64,000 bases of DNA. Source: Candidatus Thiodiazotropha endoloripes (GTDB lineage Bacteria > Pseudomonadota > Gammaproteobacteria > Chromatiales > Chromatiaceae). A program made the translations under genes and the position numbers. This document shows, piece by piece, positions 39,164-48,791 of this stretch. Under the pieces are notes generated by a model, which was given only the letters and a program-made list of their open reading frames with translations, did not search any database and was not told where the DNA came from. How positions within the stretch are numbered: the stretch's first letter is position 1; the number at the start of each line of letters is the position of its first letter. The DNA lies in NCBI GenBank assembly GCA_001709035.1, contig LVKA01000016.1:372001-436000 (forward strand). The letters are read 5' to 3'.

Positions 39164-39739
39164 CTAGTGATTTCCGCCATCACACGAATATTTCAGAAGT
39201 GGCCCCTGCCACTCCCGTTTGTATTCCAGGTAGGCTATTTCGAGCTTTTGATCAGCGGTTTTATATTGATTGATGTCACCTGGACTCAAATAGGCAACAT
39301 TGGAGTTGATCTTCAGCTTTGCATGGAGTTGATGAGCTTGATCCTGACCGAGATAGACCAGGGTAAAGGCCTCGCCACAGATAAACTGAGCCTTATCCTG
39401 CGGCGGGACAAATGGAGAGGTATCGGCCCGGTAGTTGTTCAGAGCGAGTTTCTGAAGACTTTTTTGCAGATTGAGTGCTGTGCTTTCAACTATTTCCTGC
39501 TCTACCTTGCCCGTTTCCAGTCTGGCATCGATCAATTGCGCCAGTGGAGTTAGCAGATCAGCCACCCCGTCCCGGTCCTCTTCAGGCAACCTGGAAATAA
39601 CACCATTGATGGTACTGTCGATCTTGAGTTTTATCGTCTCAGTAGACTGGGATGCATGAGATTTCCCCAGCACAAAGGCGGCCACACAAAGAGATGTAAT
39701 CGTCAACGCCCCGACTGAAACAATGATAATCCTGTTCAT
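39164..39739 (-). CDS. Membrane-anchored protein of unknown function between hflC and yjeT
   Basis: 191 aa, not recognised. One N-terminal hydrophobic helix (about 4-25) could be an anchor or signal sequence. The rest is hydrophilic and mixed helical, with two Cys in the C-terminal half (FICGEAF and KYSCDGG). The frame opens at 39757, but ATG 39739 follows GGGAGG at the correct distance. It is an insertion in the otherwise conserved hflX-hflK-hflC-yjeT-purA order and ends at a terminator. Confidence 0.7.
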   Translation of the reverse strand: MNRIIIVSVGALTITSLCVAAFVLGKSHASQSTETIKLKIDSTINGVISRLPEEDRDGVADLLTPLAQLIDARLETGKVEQEIVESTALNLQKSLQKLALNNYRADTSPFVPPQDKAQFICGEAFTLVYLGQDQAHQLHAKLKINSNVAYLSPGDINQYKTADQKLEIAYLEYKREWQGPLLKYSCDGGNH

Positions 39740-39831
39740 GCATCCTCCCTGACACACGCAATAGAATCGATTGACTGACCTGACTAACCCGCCTCCCCCC
39801 AGTTGGAGAAGGCGGGCGAGTGAGGATTAAG

Positions 39832-40701
39832 CTACTGACCAGTGCTGTTTTTCAGATAGCGGAAAAAGTCTGAATCCGGTTGCAGCACCATTACATCGGA
39901 AGAGTCCTGGAAGCTGTTTTTATAGGCATTCAGGCTTCGATAGAAGGCGTAGAACTCACTGTTCTGGCGATAGGCGTTGGCATAGGTTTCGGCAGCCTTG
40001 CCGTCACCCTCACCACGCATTATCTCAGCTTCCTTGTAGGCATCAGCGACGATGACGATATACTCGCGGTCCGCATTGGCGCGGATTCGTTCAGCAGCCT
40101 CGGCACCTTTCGCACGCAGGTCTCTGGCGACACGCTCACGCTCTGCCCGCATACGCTGATAGACCGATTCACTGACCTCTGGTGGCAGATCGATCTGCTT
40201 GACCCGCACATCGAGGATTTCAACCCCCAGTTCTGCGGCCATCGAATCGGCATCCCTGGTCAGCTTTGCCATGATCTCGGCACGCTCACCGGAAATTACA
40301 TCCTGCACGGTGCGTTTACCGAACTCATCACGCAGACTGGTATTGATCCGTTCCTGGAGCAGTCGAGCTGTCTTGTCCAGACTGCCGCCTGTGGAGCGGT
40401 AGTACTGGGCCACATTGGCGATGCGCCATTTGGCGAAATAGTCGACGATGACGTCCTTTTTCTCCGCGGTCAGGAAACGCTCAGGACGGGAGTCCATGGT
40501 CTGAATCCGGGCATCGAAGGTCTCGACATTGTTGACGATCGGCCACATCAGGTGCAGACCAGGCTTGTAGTCGGTTGCGACGATTTCACCCAGACGCAGT
40601 TTCAGGGCAACTTCCCACTGATTGACGATGAAAGTCGCCGAATAGAAAAACACCGCGGCAACCGCAACAATAGGGATTATCAGTTTCGATATTTTCATCA
40701 A
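39832..40701 (-). CDS. hflC: HflC, membrane protease modulator
   Basis: 289 aa stomatin/prohibitin-type protein with one N-terminal anchor (about 5-24), NQWEVALKLRLGEIVATDYK, and the SPFH core with DARIQTMDSRPERFLTAEKK. With HflK it surrounds FtsH and controls its proteolysis of membrane proteins. Its start overlaps the hflK stop by four bases. Confidence 0.96.
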   Translation of the reverse strand: MMKISKLIIPIVAVAAVFFYSATFIVNQWEVALKLRLGEIVATDYKPGLHLMWPIVNNVETFDARIQTMDSRPERFLTAEKKDVIVDYFAKWRIANVAQYYRSTGGSLDKTARLLQERINTSLRDEFGKRTVQDVISGERAEIMAKLTRDADSMAAELGVEILDVRVKQIDLPPEVSESVYQRMRAERERVARDLRAKGAEAAERIRANADREYIVIVADAYKEAEIMRGEGDGKAAETYANAYRQNSEFYAFYRSLNAYKNSFQDSSDVMVLQPDSDFFRYLKNSTGQ

Positions 40702-41855
40702 CGTACCCCCCTGGTGCGGTCCACATTGCGGAACTTGGTTGTTTCAACCGGTGCACGGGAAGACTCGGTCTTGCTTGAAGCCGTACCTCTACCGACACTA
40801 CCCTGCTCAACACCTTGAATCAGCTTGTCCAAAGGTAAGTACATCAGGCTGTTTCCTCCCCCTTCAGCCGTATCGAGCATGACTTTGCTGGTCTGACCCA
40901 GCATCGATTCGATTGCTTCGAGATAGATTCGCGCCCGAGTGACCTTGGGCTCCCTCTCATACTCTTTGAGTATTGCCAGGAAACGACTGGCGTCACCCTC
41001 CGCTTCTGCTATCACCCGATCCTTGTAGGCGCTGGCATCCGCAAGTCTTCGAGCTGCCTCACCTCGCGCTCTGGGTACCACTTCATTAGCGTAGGCCTCA
41101 GCCTGGTTCTCAAGCTTCTCTTTATCCTCACGGGCTTTGATGGCATCGTCGAAGGCGCTTTTCACCTGCTCAGGCGGCTTTGCCGGTTGCATGTTCACAC
41201 TGGTGATCGTCAAACCGGCCTTGTAGTCATCGATCAAGCCCTGGGCACCGGTTTTAATCCGGTCGGCAATCGCGCCACGCCCCTGGGTGAGAATGAAATC
41301 CAGGTCACTTTTACCGATGATTTCACGAACCGCGGTTTCCGTGGCATCGCGCATGGTTTTGTCCGGATCGCGATCCTGGAAGAGATAGTCGGCCGCGTCC
41401 TGAATACGCGACTGAATGGTAAACTCCACGTCGACGATATTCTCATCCCGGGTCAGCATCTGCGCCTTGTGTCGGAACGAGGTGATCTGATCCACGTTGA
41501 CGGGAATCACCCGCTCGATCGGGAAAGGTATATGCCAGTGGGGTCCCGGCGGGGTTGTTTCATGGTAAGCGCCAAAGCGTAACACCACACCACGCTCAGG
41601 GGCGTCGATGATGTAGATACCACTGGCCAGCCAGACCAGCAGGGCTATGCCGACCAGGAAACCAATGGATTTCGATCCAGGTCCGGATCCACCACCGATC
41701 GAGCCATCACCGCGAGAGGGCTTGCCTCCTCCGAAGATGCCTCCAAACTTGTCCTGTAGTTTCTTGACTACCTCATCAAGGTCCGGCGGTCCTTGATCGC
41801 CACCCTTGCCACTCCAAGGATCTTTACCGTTTCCACCCGGTTCATTCCAGGCCAT
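40698..41855 (-). CDS. hflK: HflK, membrane protease modulator
   Basis: 385 aa. A Gly-rich cytosolic N-terminus (GGNGKDPWSG, FGGIFGGGKPSRGD) is followed by one anchor (about 65-83) and an SPFH domain with ERGVVLRFGAYHETTPPGPH. GGAG sits five bases before ATG. The 298 bp upstream, to hflX, hold no recognised element beyond this ribosome site. Confidence 0.96.
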   Translation of the reverse strand: MAWNEPGGNGKDPWSGKGGDQGPPDLDEVVKKLQDKFGGIFGGGKPSRGDGSIGGGSGPGSKSIGFLVGIALLVWLASGIYIIDAPERGVVLRFGAYHETTPPGPHWHIPFPIERVIPVNVDQITSFRHKAQMLTRDENIVDVEFTIQSRIQDAADYLFQDRDPDKTMRDATETAVREIIGKSDLDFILTQGRGAIADRIKTGAQGLIDDYKAGLTITSVNMQPAKPPEQVKSAFDDAIKAREDKEKLENQAEAYANEVVPRARGEAARRLADASAYKDRVIAEAEGDASRFLAILKEYEREPKVTRARIYLEAIESMLGQTSKVMLDTAEGGGNSLMYLPLDKLIQGVEQGSVGRGTASSKTESSRAPVETTKFRNVDRTRGVR

Positions 41856-42153
41856 TGATCACTCCAAACTTGGTTATTGATTGTTAACAGCATTTGTCAG
41901 CTGCCCGAATCTGTATATATGGGGGCATACTGACACGATTCAATCTTCGATTCCTGACTGCCCACTAGGTAGACGTCTACAGCATATCCTGCAGCCGCAC
42001 ATTCTAACAGCAGGTTTCAGGATACGATACCATCGGTTTCGCGTACAGACTAACCCGAATCTGTTGATACCCTAACAAGTGAAACTGCGCCGGCAATGAG
42101 GGACAACGGCACAATCTCTCCTGTTTTCAAACTAAAACGGGATTCGCTGGTAG

Positions 42154-43434
42154 TCAGACTAAACAGCTCTCGAGTGCAGGTTCCTCTTTGAGTAAACGTC
42201 GAAACTCCCTCTCAGACATATCGATATCCATCTCCCAACCTCCCTCATCGGTGGAGGACTCATTGATCACAGCACCACGTTCAAATAAAAGTGCATGCAA
42301 TCTGCCGTTTTCCGGGTTCAATCTGAGCTTCTGCCTAACATGGTTTTTACGGTAGTACTCCGCCAATGCCTGCAGCAGAAGATCGCAGCCTTCACCGGTC
42401 TGTGCCGAGAGCCAGATCCTGGTGATCATGCCGTTTTCATCCCGGTCGATTCTGGGTTTGACGTCCTCCAGCAGATCGATCTTATTGAACACTTCAATCT
42501 GATGGACCTTGTCGGCCCCGATTTGTTGCAAAACCTCATTCACTTCAGTGATACAGGTGGCACGTTGATGACTGGCCGCATCGATCACGTGCAGCAGCAG
42601 TGAGGCATCGGTGGTCTCTTTCAGCGTCGATTTGAATGCGGCCACCAGATCATGGGGCAGATGGCTGATGAAGCCTACCGTATCGGCCAATACAACCGGC
42701 CCTTCCCTATCCAGTTCAAGTCTTCTCAAGGTGGGATCCAGGGTCGCAAAGAGCTGATCCGCCGCATACACATCCGATCCAACCATGCGGTTGAAGAGGG
42801 TTGATTTACCGGCATTGGTATAGCCAACCAGGGAGACGGTTGGGATGTCGGCACGCTCCCGCCCGCGTCGACCCTGCTCACGTTGGGAATTGACACGGGT
42901 AAGACGTTTTTTGATCTGGCTGATACGCTGATTCAGCAATCGTCTGTCAGTCTCCAACTGGGTTTCGCCCGGCCCTCTCAGTCCGATACCACCCTTCTGT
43001 CTCTCCAGATGGGTCCATCCTCTGACCAGTCGGGTCGACAGATGTTGCAGTTGAGCCAGCTCAACCTGCAGCTTACCCTCAAATGAACGGGCACGCTGAG
43101 AAAAGATATCAAGAATCAACCCGGTTCTGTCGACCACCCGGCAGCCGAATGCCCGCTCAAGATTTCGCTCCTGACTGGGGGAAAGCGCGTGATCGAAGAT
43201 CACCAGATCGGCACTTTCCGAGGAGACGATATGACCGATCTCCTCGGCCTTGCCCCGACCGACAAAATATTTCGGATCGGGTTGGCGGCGACTGCCGGAG
43301 ACAAAGGCTACCCGCTCCGCACCGGCAGAGCGGGCAAGATCCTGGAATTCCGCGATTTCATCGGGATCACTGATCCCATTCAGATCCAGGTGAACCAATA
43401 CAGCGCGTTCACCCGACTTAGGACGTTCAAACAT
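42154..43434 (-). CDS. hflX: GTPase HflX
   Basis: 426 aa ribosome-associated GTPase that rescues or splits stalled ribosomes. N-terminal domain with YFVGRGKAEEI, a coiled linker ending GRRGRERADIP, then the G domain with GYTNAGKSTLFN (G1), DTVGFI (G3) and FNKIDLL (G4). It follows hfq on the same strand after 95 bp, as in other gammaproteobacteria. Confidence 0.97.
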   Translation of the reverse strand: MFERPKSGERAVLVHLDLNGISDPDEIAEFQDLARSAGAERVAFVSGSRRQPDPKYFVGRGKAEEIGHIVSSESADLVIFDHALSPSQERNLERAFGCRVVDRTGLILDIFSQRARSFEGKLQVELAQLQHLSTRLVRGWTHLERQKGGIGLRGPGETQLETDRRLLNQRISQIKKRLTRVNSQREQGRRGRERADIPTVSLVGYTNAGKSTLFNRMVGSDVYAADQLFATLDPTLRRLELDREGPVVLADTVGFISHLPHDLVAAFKSTLKETTDASLLLHVIDAASHQRATCITEVNEVLQQIGADKVHQIEVFNKIDLLEDVKPRIDRDENGMITRIWLSAQTGEGCDLLLQALAEYYRKNHVRQKLRLNPENGRLHALLFERGAVINESSTDEGGWEMDIDMSEREFRRLLKEEPALESCLV

Positions 43435-43529
43435 GTTGGAAACAGTATGGGGATATAAGAGTACAGGCGTTTAAAATGGGCGCATCCATGTCATGGTACG
43501 CCCTTTAAAGCAGAAAGATATTAACAATT

Positions 43530-43796
43530 TCAAAAATTACCACTGCCGGCGGACCCCTCCTCTTCGGATTGGCCGTTAGCGTGCTGGATGCGTACATTTC
43601 TGGCTGGCACCACAGTGGAGATAGCGTGCTTGTATACCATCTGACTGACACTGTTCTTTAACAGCACCACGAATTGATCAAATGACTCGATTTGTCCCTG
43701 AAGCTTAATACCATTCACTAGAAATATTGAGACCGGTACCCTTTCCTTTCTCAATGCATTTAAAAAAGGGTCTTGTAAACTTTGCCCTTTAGACAT
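43530..43796 (-). CDS. hfq: RNA chaperone Hfq
   Basis: 88 aa. Sm1 motif [20 protein letters not shown], then [18 protein letters not shown], and Sm2 with YKHAISTV. The C-terminal tail is short (about 20 residues) compared with E. coli. AAGGAG sits well placed before the start. It pairs sRNAs with mRNAs. It lies between miaA and hflX. Confidence 0.98.
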   Translation of the reverse strand: MSKGQSLQDPFLNALRKERVPVSIFLVNGIKLQGQIESFDQFVVLLKNSVSQMVYKHAISTVVPARNVRIQHANGQSEEEGSAGSGNF

Positions 43797-43884
43797 GGAA
43801 ATTCTCCTTATTGTGTTTGTAGTTTTAAACGAAAAACAAGCGCGAAAAAATGGTAGTAAATATCTACTTCACAAGCGAAAGTGT

Positions 43885-43914
43885 AGCATACTGTGTTTTT
43901 ATCCAACTATTCAA
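43885..43914 (-). promoter_or_regulatory. Candidate hfq promoter
   Basis: On the minus strand TTGAAT and TATGCT are separated by 18 bp in the AT-rich spacer between miaA and hfq, with the expected start about 90 bp before hfq. It resembles a sigma70 site but is not unique in this AT-rich stretch. Confidence 0.35.
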
Positions 43915-43950
43915 AATATCAATACCTCAAATTTATTAAAAATCAAATAC

Positions 43951-44922
43951 TCAGCCAGGTCCTGTCAACTCAGGAAACTTATCTGAAATCAGCACCAGAG
44001 CCTGCTCCACAATGTCACTGCCGTCATACAGCCAGTGGCATTCCTGCTCAGCCCGCAACCAGGTAAACTGTCGCTTCGCCAGCTGGCGAGTGGCGATGAT
44101 ACCTTTTTCCACCATCTCATTCCTGCTGATCTCACCAAGCAGGTAGTGCAGCATCTGTCGATAGCCCACAGCCCGCATCGATGGCATGGCCGGTGTCAGA
44201 TTGCCCCGGCTCAACAACGCTCGGACCTCTTGCTCAAAGCCGTTCGCCAGCATCTGTTCAAAACGCTGTGCAATTCTGGCATGCAGTACCGCCCGCTCTT
44301 TGGGCGCACGAACCAGCTTCAATACCCGGTATGGCAATATGTGACCTTTGTCAGACTGTTGAAGTTCACTCATGGCCCTTCCGCTCAGTTCAATCACTTC
44401 CAGGGCCCGTAGTATGCGTTGTGTATCATTGGTATGAATCTTCGCCGCAGCTTCCGGATCCAGGCGCTCCAACCGCTGATGCAGTGCCACCAGGCCGAGC
44501 TGAGCCATCTCCCCTTGCAGACGCTTTCGCACCACCGGATCGGCTGCCGGCAGGTCTGAGAGCCCCTGGCTCAGGGCCTTGAAGTAGAGCATGGTGCCGC
44601 CGACCAGCAGCGGCACCTTACCCGCCGCATGGATTTCCCCCATCGCATCCAGGGCATCCTGTCTGAAAGCGGCGGCGGAGTAGCTCTCCGAGGGGTCGAT
44701 CATGTCGATCAGTCGATGGGGGGCGAGATCAAGCGTCTGCCGATCCGGTTTTGCAGTGCCCACATCCATCCCCCGATAGACCAGAGCGGAGTCCACACTG
44801 ATGATCTCCAACGGCAACCGGCGCACCAGCTCGACCGCCAGCGCGGTCTTACCTGAGGCGGTGGGTCCCATCAGAAAAATCGCCGCAGGCAACTGCTCCT
44901 GAGTCAGTGGGGATTGGGTCAT
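43951..44922 (-). CDS. miaA: tRNA dimethylallyltransferase MiaA
   Basis: About 323 aa. It puts dimethylallyl on A37 of tRNAs that read UNN codons. P-loop [11 protein letters not shown], then [34 protein letters not shown], and VGYRQML with HY. The frame is open to 44991, but the ATG at 44922 directly after the mutL TGA is the family start. Coupled to mutL and followed by hfq. Confidence 0.95.
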   Translation of the reverse strand: MTQSPLTQEQLPAAIFLMGPTASGKTALAVELVRRLPLEIISVDSALVYRGMDVGTAKPDRQTLDLAPHRLIDMIDPSESYSAAAFRQDALDAMGEIHAAGKVPLLVGGTMLYFKALSQGLSDLPAADPVVRKRLQGEMAQLGLVALHQRLERLDPEAAAKIHTNDTQRILRALEVIELSGRAMSELQQSDKGHILPYRVLKLVRAPKERAVLHARIAQRFEQMLANGFEQEVRALLSRGNLTPAMPSMRAVGYRQMLHYLLGEISRNEMVEKGIIATRQLAKRQFTWLRAEQECHWLYDGSDIVEQALVLISDKFPELTGPG

Positions 44923-44923
44923 C

Positions 44924-46726
44924 TCAACGGCCGCGCAGAAACAGACGATCGAGCTCACTGATGGTGAGTTCGGTCCAGGTGGGTCGACCATGATTGCACT
45001 GATCCGCCCTTTCAGTGCGCTCCATATCTCTCAGCAGGGCGTTCATCTCATCCAGTTCCAAACGGCGGTTGGCACGCACAGACCCATGACAGGCAACCGT
45101 GGCCAGAACCTGATCGATCTCCTCTTTCACGCGTTGACTGCTGCCGTGCTCAATCAGATCCGAGAGGATATCCCGCAACATCTTTTCCGGATCCGCCCCC
45201 TGCAATAGTGAGGGGATGGAGCGGATCGCCAGGGACTCCCGTCCGGAGCGACTGACTTCAAAACCCATTCGCTGCAGCAGATCAGAGGCATCCTCCGCCA
45301 GATCGGCCTCCCTGACGCTGACTGAGACTGAGATCGGCACCAGTAGCGGTTGATGGCTGATGCCCCCTCCATGGTAGCGCTGTTTCAATCGTTCATAGGT
45401 GATCCGCTCATGGGCGGCGTGCATATCCACCAGAATCAGACCGCTCTGATTTTGCGCCAGGATGTAGACCCCATGCAGTTGCGCCAGTGCATAACCCAGT
45501 GGGGGAACCTGTTGCGGCTGACGCTCAGTGACCGCCTCATCAGGATCTGCAGCGATCGGTTGCTGAGCAGAAAAACCCGCCTGATAGGCAGTCGGCCGCT
45601 CGGCTACACGCCAGTCGAGCCCCTGCTGCCTGGGCGGGGTGTATGGGTGCTCAACCGCCCCTTGAACTGTCACCGGGGGTTGCAGGTTCACTGCCTCATG
45701 TTGTCCGCTTTCAGTCGACGCTTGGGGCCGGGTATCAGCCAACAGACGATGCAGTCCGCGAAAGATGAAGTCGTGCACCGAGCGTGAATCCCGAAATCGC
45801 ACCTCGTGTTTGGTCGGATGGACATTCACATCCACTTTATGGGGGTCGAGGCTGAAAAACAGCACATAAGCGGGATGACGACCATGGTAGAGCACATCCT
45901 GAAAGCCCTGGCGAACCGCATGGGTTACCAGCTTGTCACGGATCATCCGTTGATTGACGTAGAAATACTGCATATCCGCCTGGGCGCGGGAGAAACCGGG
46001 TCTGGCAACCCAACCGGAAAGCGAGAAATCCCCCGCCTGCTCCTGGATTGGCAGCGCCTGTTCGAGAAACTGCGCCCCAAGCAATTCCAACAGACGTTTC
46101 TCCTGCTGCTGCCGATTGTCACAGGGTGGCAGTGAAAAGATCGCCCGGCGGTTATGTTGGAGGGTGAACCCCACATCGAAACGGGCCAGGGCCAGACGTT
46201 GAACCAGGGCCTGAATATGGCCGAACTCGGTCTTTTCGGTACGCAGGAACTTTCGCCTTGCCGGGGTGTTATAAAACAGATCCCGAACCTCAACGCTGGT
46301 CCCCTGAGGGTGTGCAGCCGGTTTATGCTGCAGCGTCTTGTCCGTGCCGTCACCGCTGACCTCCCAAGCCTGCTCAGCGTCCTGATGTCTGGAGGTCAAG
46401 CGCAGACGGGAGACCGAGCTGATGCTCGGTAACGCCTCACCACGAAACCCCATGCTCTGCAGCACCTCAAGATCCTCAAACTGCGTAACCTTACTGGTCG
46501 CATGGCGCGACAGGGCCAGGTTCAGCTCCTGCTGGGGTATCCCCACCCCATCGTCCCGTACCCGCAGACGCTTGATGCCACCCTGCTCAATCTCGATCTC
46601 GATATGACGTGCGCCGGCATCCAGGCTGTTCTCCACCAACTCCTTGATCACGGATGCTGGTCGTTCGACGACCTCGCCGGCGGCGATTTGATTGATCAGT
46701 TGAGGTGGAAGCGTGCGAATGGGCAT
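44924..46726 (-). CDS. mutL: DNA mismatch repair protein MutL (endonuclease-type)
   Basis: About 600 aa. GHKL ATPase with [26 protein letters not shown]-like [10 protein letters not shown], and [13 protein letters not shown]. The C-terminal half keeps [15 protein letters not shown], close to the metal-binding DQHA(x)2E(x)4E nuclease motif lost in E. coli Mut[14 protein letters not shown] and CNHGRPT complete the site. It should nick DNA itself, so MutH would not be needed. ATG 46726 with GGGG upstream is preferred over the longer frame. Confidence 0.95.
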   Translation of the reverse strand: MPIRTLPPQLINQIAAGEVVERPASVIKELVENSLDAGARHIEIEIEQGGIKRLRVRDDGVGIPQQELNLALSRHATSKVTQFEDLEVLQSMGFRGEALPSISSVSRLRLTSRHQDAEQAWEVSGDGTDKTLQHKPAAHPQGTSVEVRDLFYNTPARRKFLRTEKTEFGHIQALVQRLALARFDVGFTLQHNRRAIFSLPPCDNRQQQEKRLLELLGAQFLEQALPIQEQAGDFSLSGWVARPGFSRAQADMQYFYVNQRMIRDKLVTHAVRQGFQDVLYHGRHPAYVLFFSLDPHKVDVNVHPTKHEVRFRDSRSVHDFIFRGLHRLLADTRPQASTESGQHEAVNLQPPVTVQGAVEHPYTPPRQQGLDWRVAERPTAYQAGFSAQQPIAADPDEAVTERQPQQVPPLGYALAQLHGVYILAQNQSGLILVDMHAAHERITYERLKQRYHGGGISHQPLLVPISVSVSVREADLAEDASDLLQRMGFEVSRSGRESLAIRSIPSLLQGADPEKMLRDILSDLIEHGSSQRVKEEIDQVLATVACHGSVRANRRLELDEMNALLRDMERTERADQCNHGRPTWTELTISELDRLFLRGR

Positions 46727-46896
46727 AGTCAGGCCCCAGAGGTTACAGAAACCCAGCACCATAATGGCTCAGAGTCCCGACTTCAAGATCCATTATCGGG
46801 TCAAGGGACTTTGGCAGCAGAGCCCGGCCGCTGTCATGGGCTGCCAAGGGAGATCAGATGAGCTTTGATGGGCACAACAGCCAGGCCGAGAATGGA

Positions 46897-48216
46897 TCAA
46901 CTGCCCGGTGGAATCTGCAATACCTGTCCGATACGGATGGTGTCGTTTTTCAGATCATTGACGTGGCGTAGCCGTTTGACACTGATCTGGTAGCGATTGG
47001 CGATCGCAATCAGGGTGTCACCGGATGAGATCACGTGTTTACGCGTTCTCTGATTGGCCGCCAGCCAGGAACCCGGTGGAGGCTGATACTTGAAGTAGTC
47101 ACGGATCCCCTTCATCAGCGCCCTGGCCACTTTGGTCTGGTGTTTGGGATCGCGCAGCCGGCGCTCCTCATCCGGATTGGAGATGAACGCCGTTTCCACC
47201 AGCATGGAAGGGATGTCGGGCGATTTCAGCACCACAAAACCGGCTTGCTGTACACGGCGCTTATGGGTCTTGCCCAGGGTCTTGAGTTCGGAAAATACCC
47301 GACTGGCCGCTTCTGAACTGGCTTGCAAGGTACCAATCTGGGAAAGATCGAGCAGCACCGATGCGAGCATTTCGTCCTTATCCTCCAGGGAGACACCTCC
47401 CACCAGGTCAGCACTGTTTTCCCGCTCCGCCAGCCAACGGGCCGCTTCATTCGAGGCGCCACTGCGGGAGAGTGTATAGACAGAGGACCCTCTGACTTTC
47501 GGGTCACGGAAGGCATCGGCATGAATTGAGACAAACAGGTCCGCCTGATGGGCTCTGGCCTTTGCAATACGTTTTCTCAGCCCTAGATAGTAGTCCCCGT
47601 CCCTGATCAGGACGGCGCGCATGCCTTTTTGCTGATTCAGCATCTTCACCAGTTTGCGGCCGATCGCCAGTACCACATCTTTCTCATAGGTACCTTTGCG
47701 CCCGCGGGCTCCGGGATCTTCACCACCATGACCGGGATCCACCGCAATCACCACATCCCGATGACCGGCTGTGTTTGTCTTTTTCGCTGTCTTGACCGGA
47801 GCATTACGTTGTTTGATTCCGGTTTTGCCATCATACAGATCAACTACCAGCCGATGGCCATACTCCCGGTTGGGGCGTAGCGAGAAACTTTTGGGTTTGA
47901 CCGCGCTGTTGAGATCGAACACCACCCGCACATCGTGGTCGTTGCGTTTCGCAGTACGCATACCGCGGATGATCTTGTTCTCTTTGGTGGGGTCAGGCAG
48001 GTGCTTGGTGAGGGAGGTGTTTTTCAGATCGAGGACCAGGCGATCCGGACCCTGCAGAGTGAATATCTTGTGATTTACCTTGCCATTGGCATCGAACACC
48101 AGACGCACATGATCCGGTGCAGACCATATCCTGAGACCGGTTATCTCAGACTGCTTTGCTTGTAGCGGTAGTGCGCTGATCAGCATGATCAGCAGCATAG
48201 CGAGCCTAATCCTCAT
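46897..48216 (-). CDS. amiB: N-acetylmuramoyl-L-alanine amidase with AMIN and LysM domains
   Basis: 439 aa. Signal peptide to about 20 (LPLQA). The AMIN domain at about 25-130 directs it to the septum. The Amidase_3 catalytic domain has VAVDPGHGGEDPGARG and SIHADAF (zinc His and Glu). A C-terminal LysM repeat reads ISSGDTLIAIANRYQISVKR. It cleaves septal peptidoglycan under EnvC/NlpD-type control. Between tsaE and mutL as usual. Confidence 0.95.
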   Translation of the reverse strand: MRIRLAMLLIMLISALPLQAKQSEITGLRIWSAPDHVRLVFDANGKVNHKIFTLQGPDRLVLDLKNTSLTKHLPDPTKENKIIRGMRTAKRNDHDVRVVFDLNSAVKPKSFSLRPNREYGHRLVVDLYDGKTGIKQRNAPVKTAKKTNTAGHRDVVIAVDPGHGGEDPGARGRKGTYEKDVVLAIGRKLVKMLNQQKGMRAVLIRDGDYYLGLRKRIAKARAHQADLFVSIHADAFRDPKVRGSSVYTLSRSGASNEAARWLAERENSADLVGGVSLEDKDEMLASVLLDLSQIGTLQASSEAASRVFSELKTLGKTHKRRVQQAGFVVLKSPDIPSMLVETAFISNPDEERRLRDPKHQTKVARALMKGIRDYFKYQPPPGSWLAANQRTRKHVISSGDTLIAIANRYQISVKRLRHVNDLKNDTIRIGQVLQIPPGS

Positions 48217-48238
48217 TGCCCCATGACCCGTAACACTG

Positions 48239-48266
48239 AAAATACAACATAAAAAATAGCATGCAA
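48239..48266 (-). promoter_or_regulatory. Candidate promoter before amiB
   Basis: On the minus strand TTGCAT and TATTTT lie 16 bp apart in the AT-rich spacer after tsaE, with the predicted start near 48230 about 15 bp before the amiB ATG. A run of eight T residues, read on the same strand further upstream, may help end the tsaE transcript. Confidence 0.35.
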
Positions 48267-48320
48267 AAGGTTTTTTTTCCAGATTATTCTGTTAGATAGC
48301 TAAATTTCCTACGATCCAAA

Positions 48321-48791
48321 TTAACCATCCACCAGATCACTTTGTATTTTCTGAATAATTTCAGATCCCCGATCACTGCCCCCTTCGATGGTAATCAGCC
48401 GTGACAGGCCATCATGTTCGATCTTCACCAGCAGATCGGCAGCCGGGAGCCCCCCCTGCCCTCTCTCTGGCCATTCGATCAACATCACTGCATCATCCGT
48501 CAACAGATCCTGAATGCCGAGATAGGCCAGCTCTTCGGCATCAGCGAGTCGATACAGATCGAAATGATAACAGGAAATGCTCCCCAGTTCGTAGGGTTCC
48601 AGCAGTGTGTAGGTAGGACTTTTAACCCGTCCCTGATAGCCGACTCCTCGCAGGAACCCCCGTGTCAGGGTGGTTTTCCCCGCACCGAGATCGCCCACCA
48701 GGTAGACAATGCAGGGCGCTCGACAGTTCATTGCCAGACGGCGACCGAGAGCCTCCTGCTCCGCTTCACCAGTGACCCTCAGTTCAATCAT
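48321..48791 (-). CDS. tsaE: tRNA t6A-biosynthesis ATPase TsaE
   Basis: About 156 aa. P-loop YLVGDLGAGKTTLTRGFLRG and the conserved VKSPTYTLLEPYE and HFDLYRLADAEEL. It drives the TsaB-TsaD complex in making t6A at tRNA position 37. ATG 48791 has GGAG ten bases ahead; the frame continues to a TTG at 48797. It overlaps nnrD by eight bases. Confidence 0.95.
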   Translation of the reverse strand: MIELRVTGEAEQEALGRRLAMNCRAPCIVYLVGDLGAGKTTLTRGFLRGVGYQGRVKSPTYTLLEPYELGSISCYHFDLYRLADAEELAYLGIQDLLTDDAVMLIEWPERGQGGLPAADLLVKIEHDGLSRLITIEGGSDRGSEIIQKIQSDLVDG

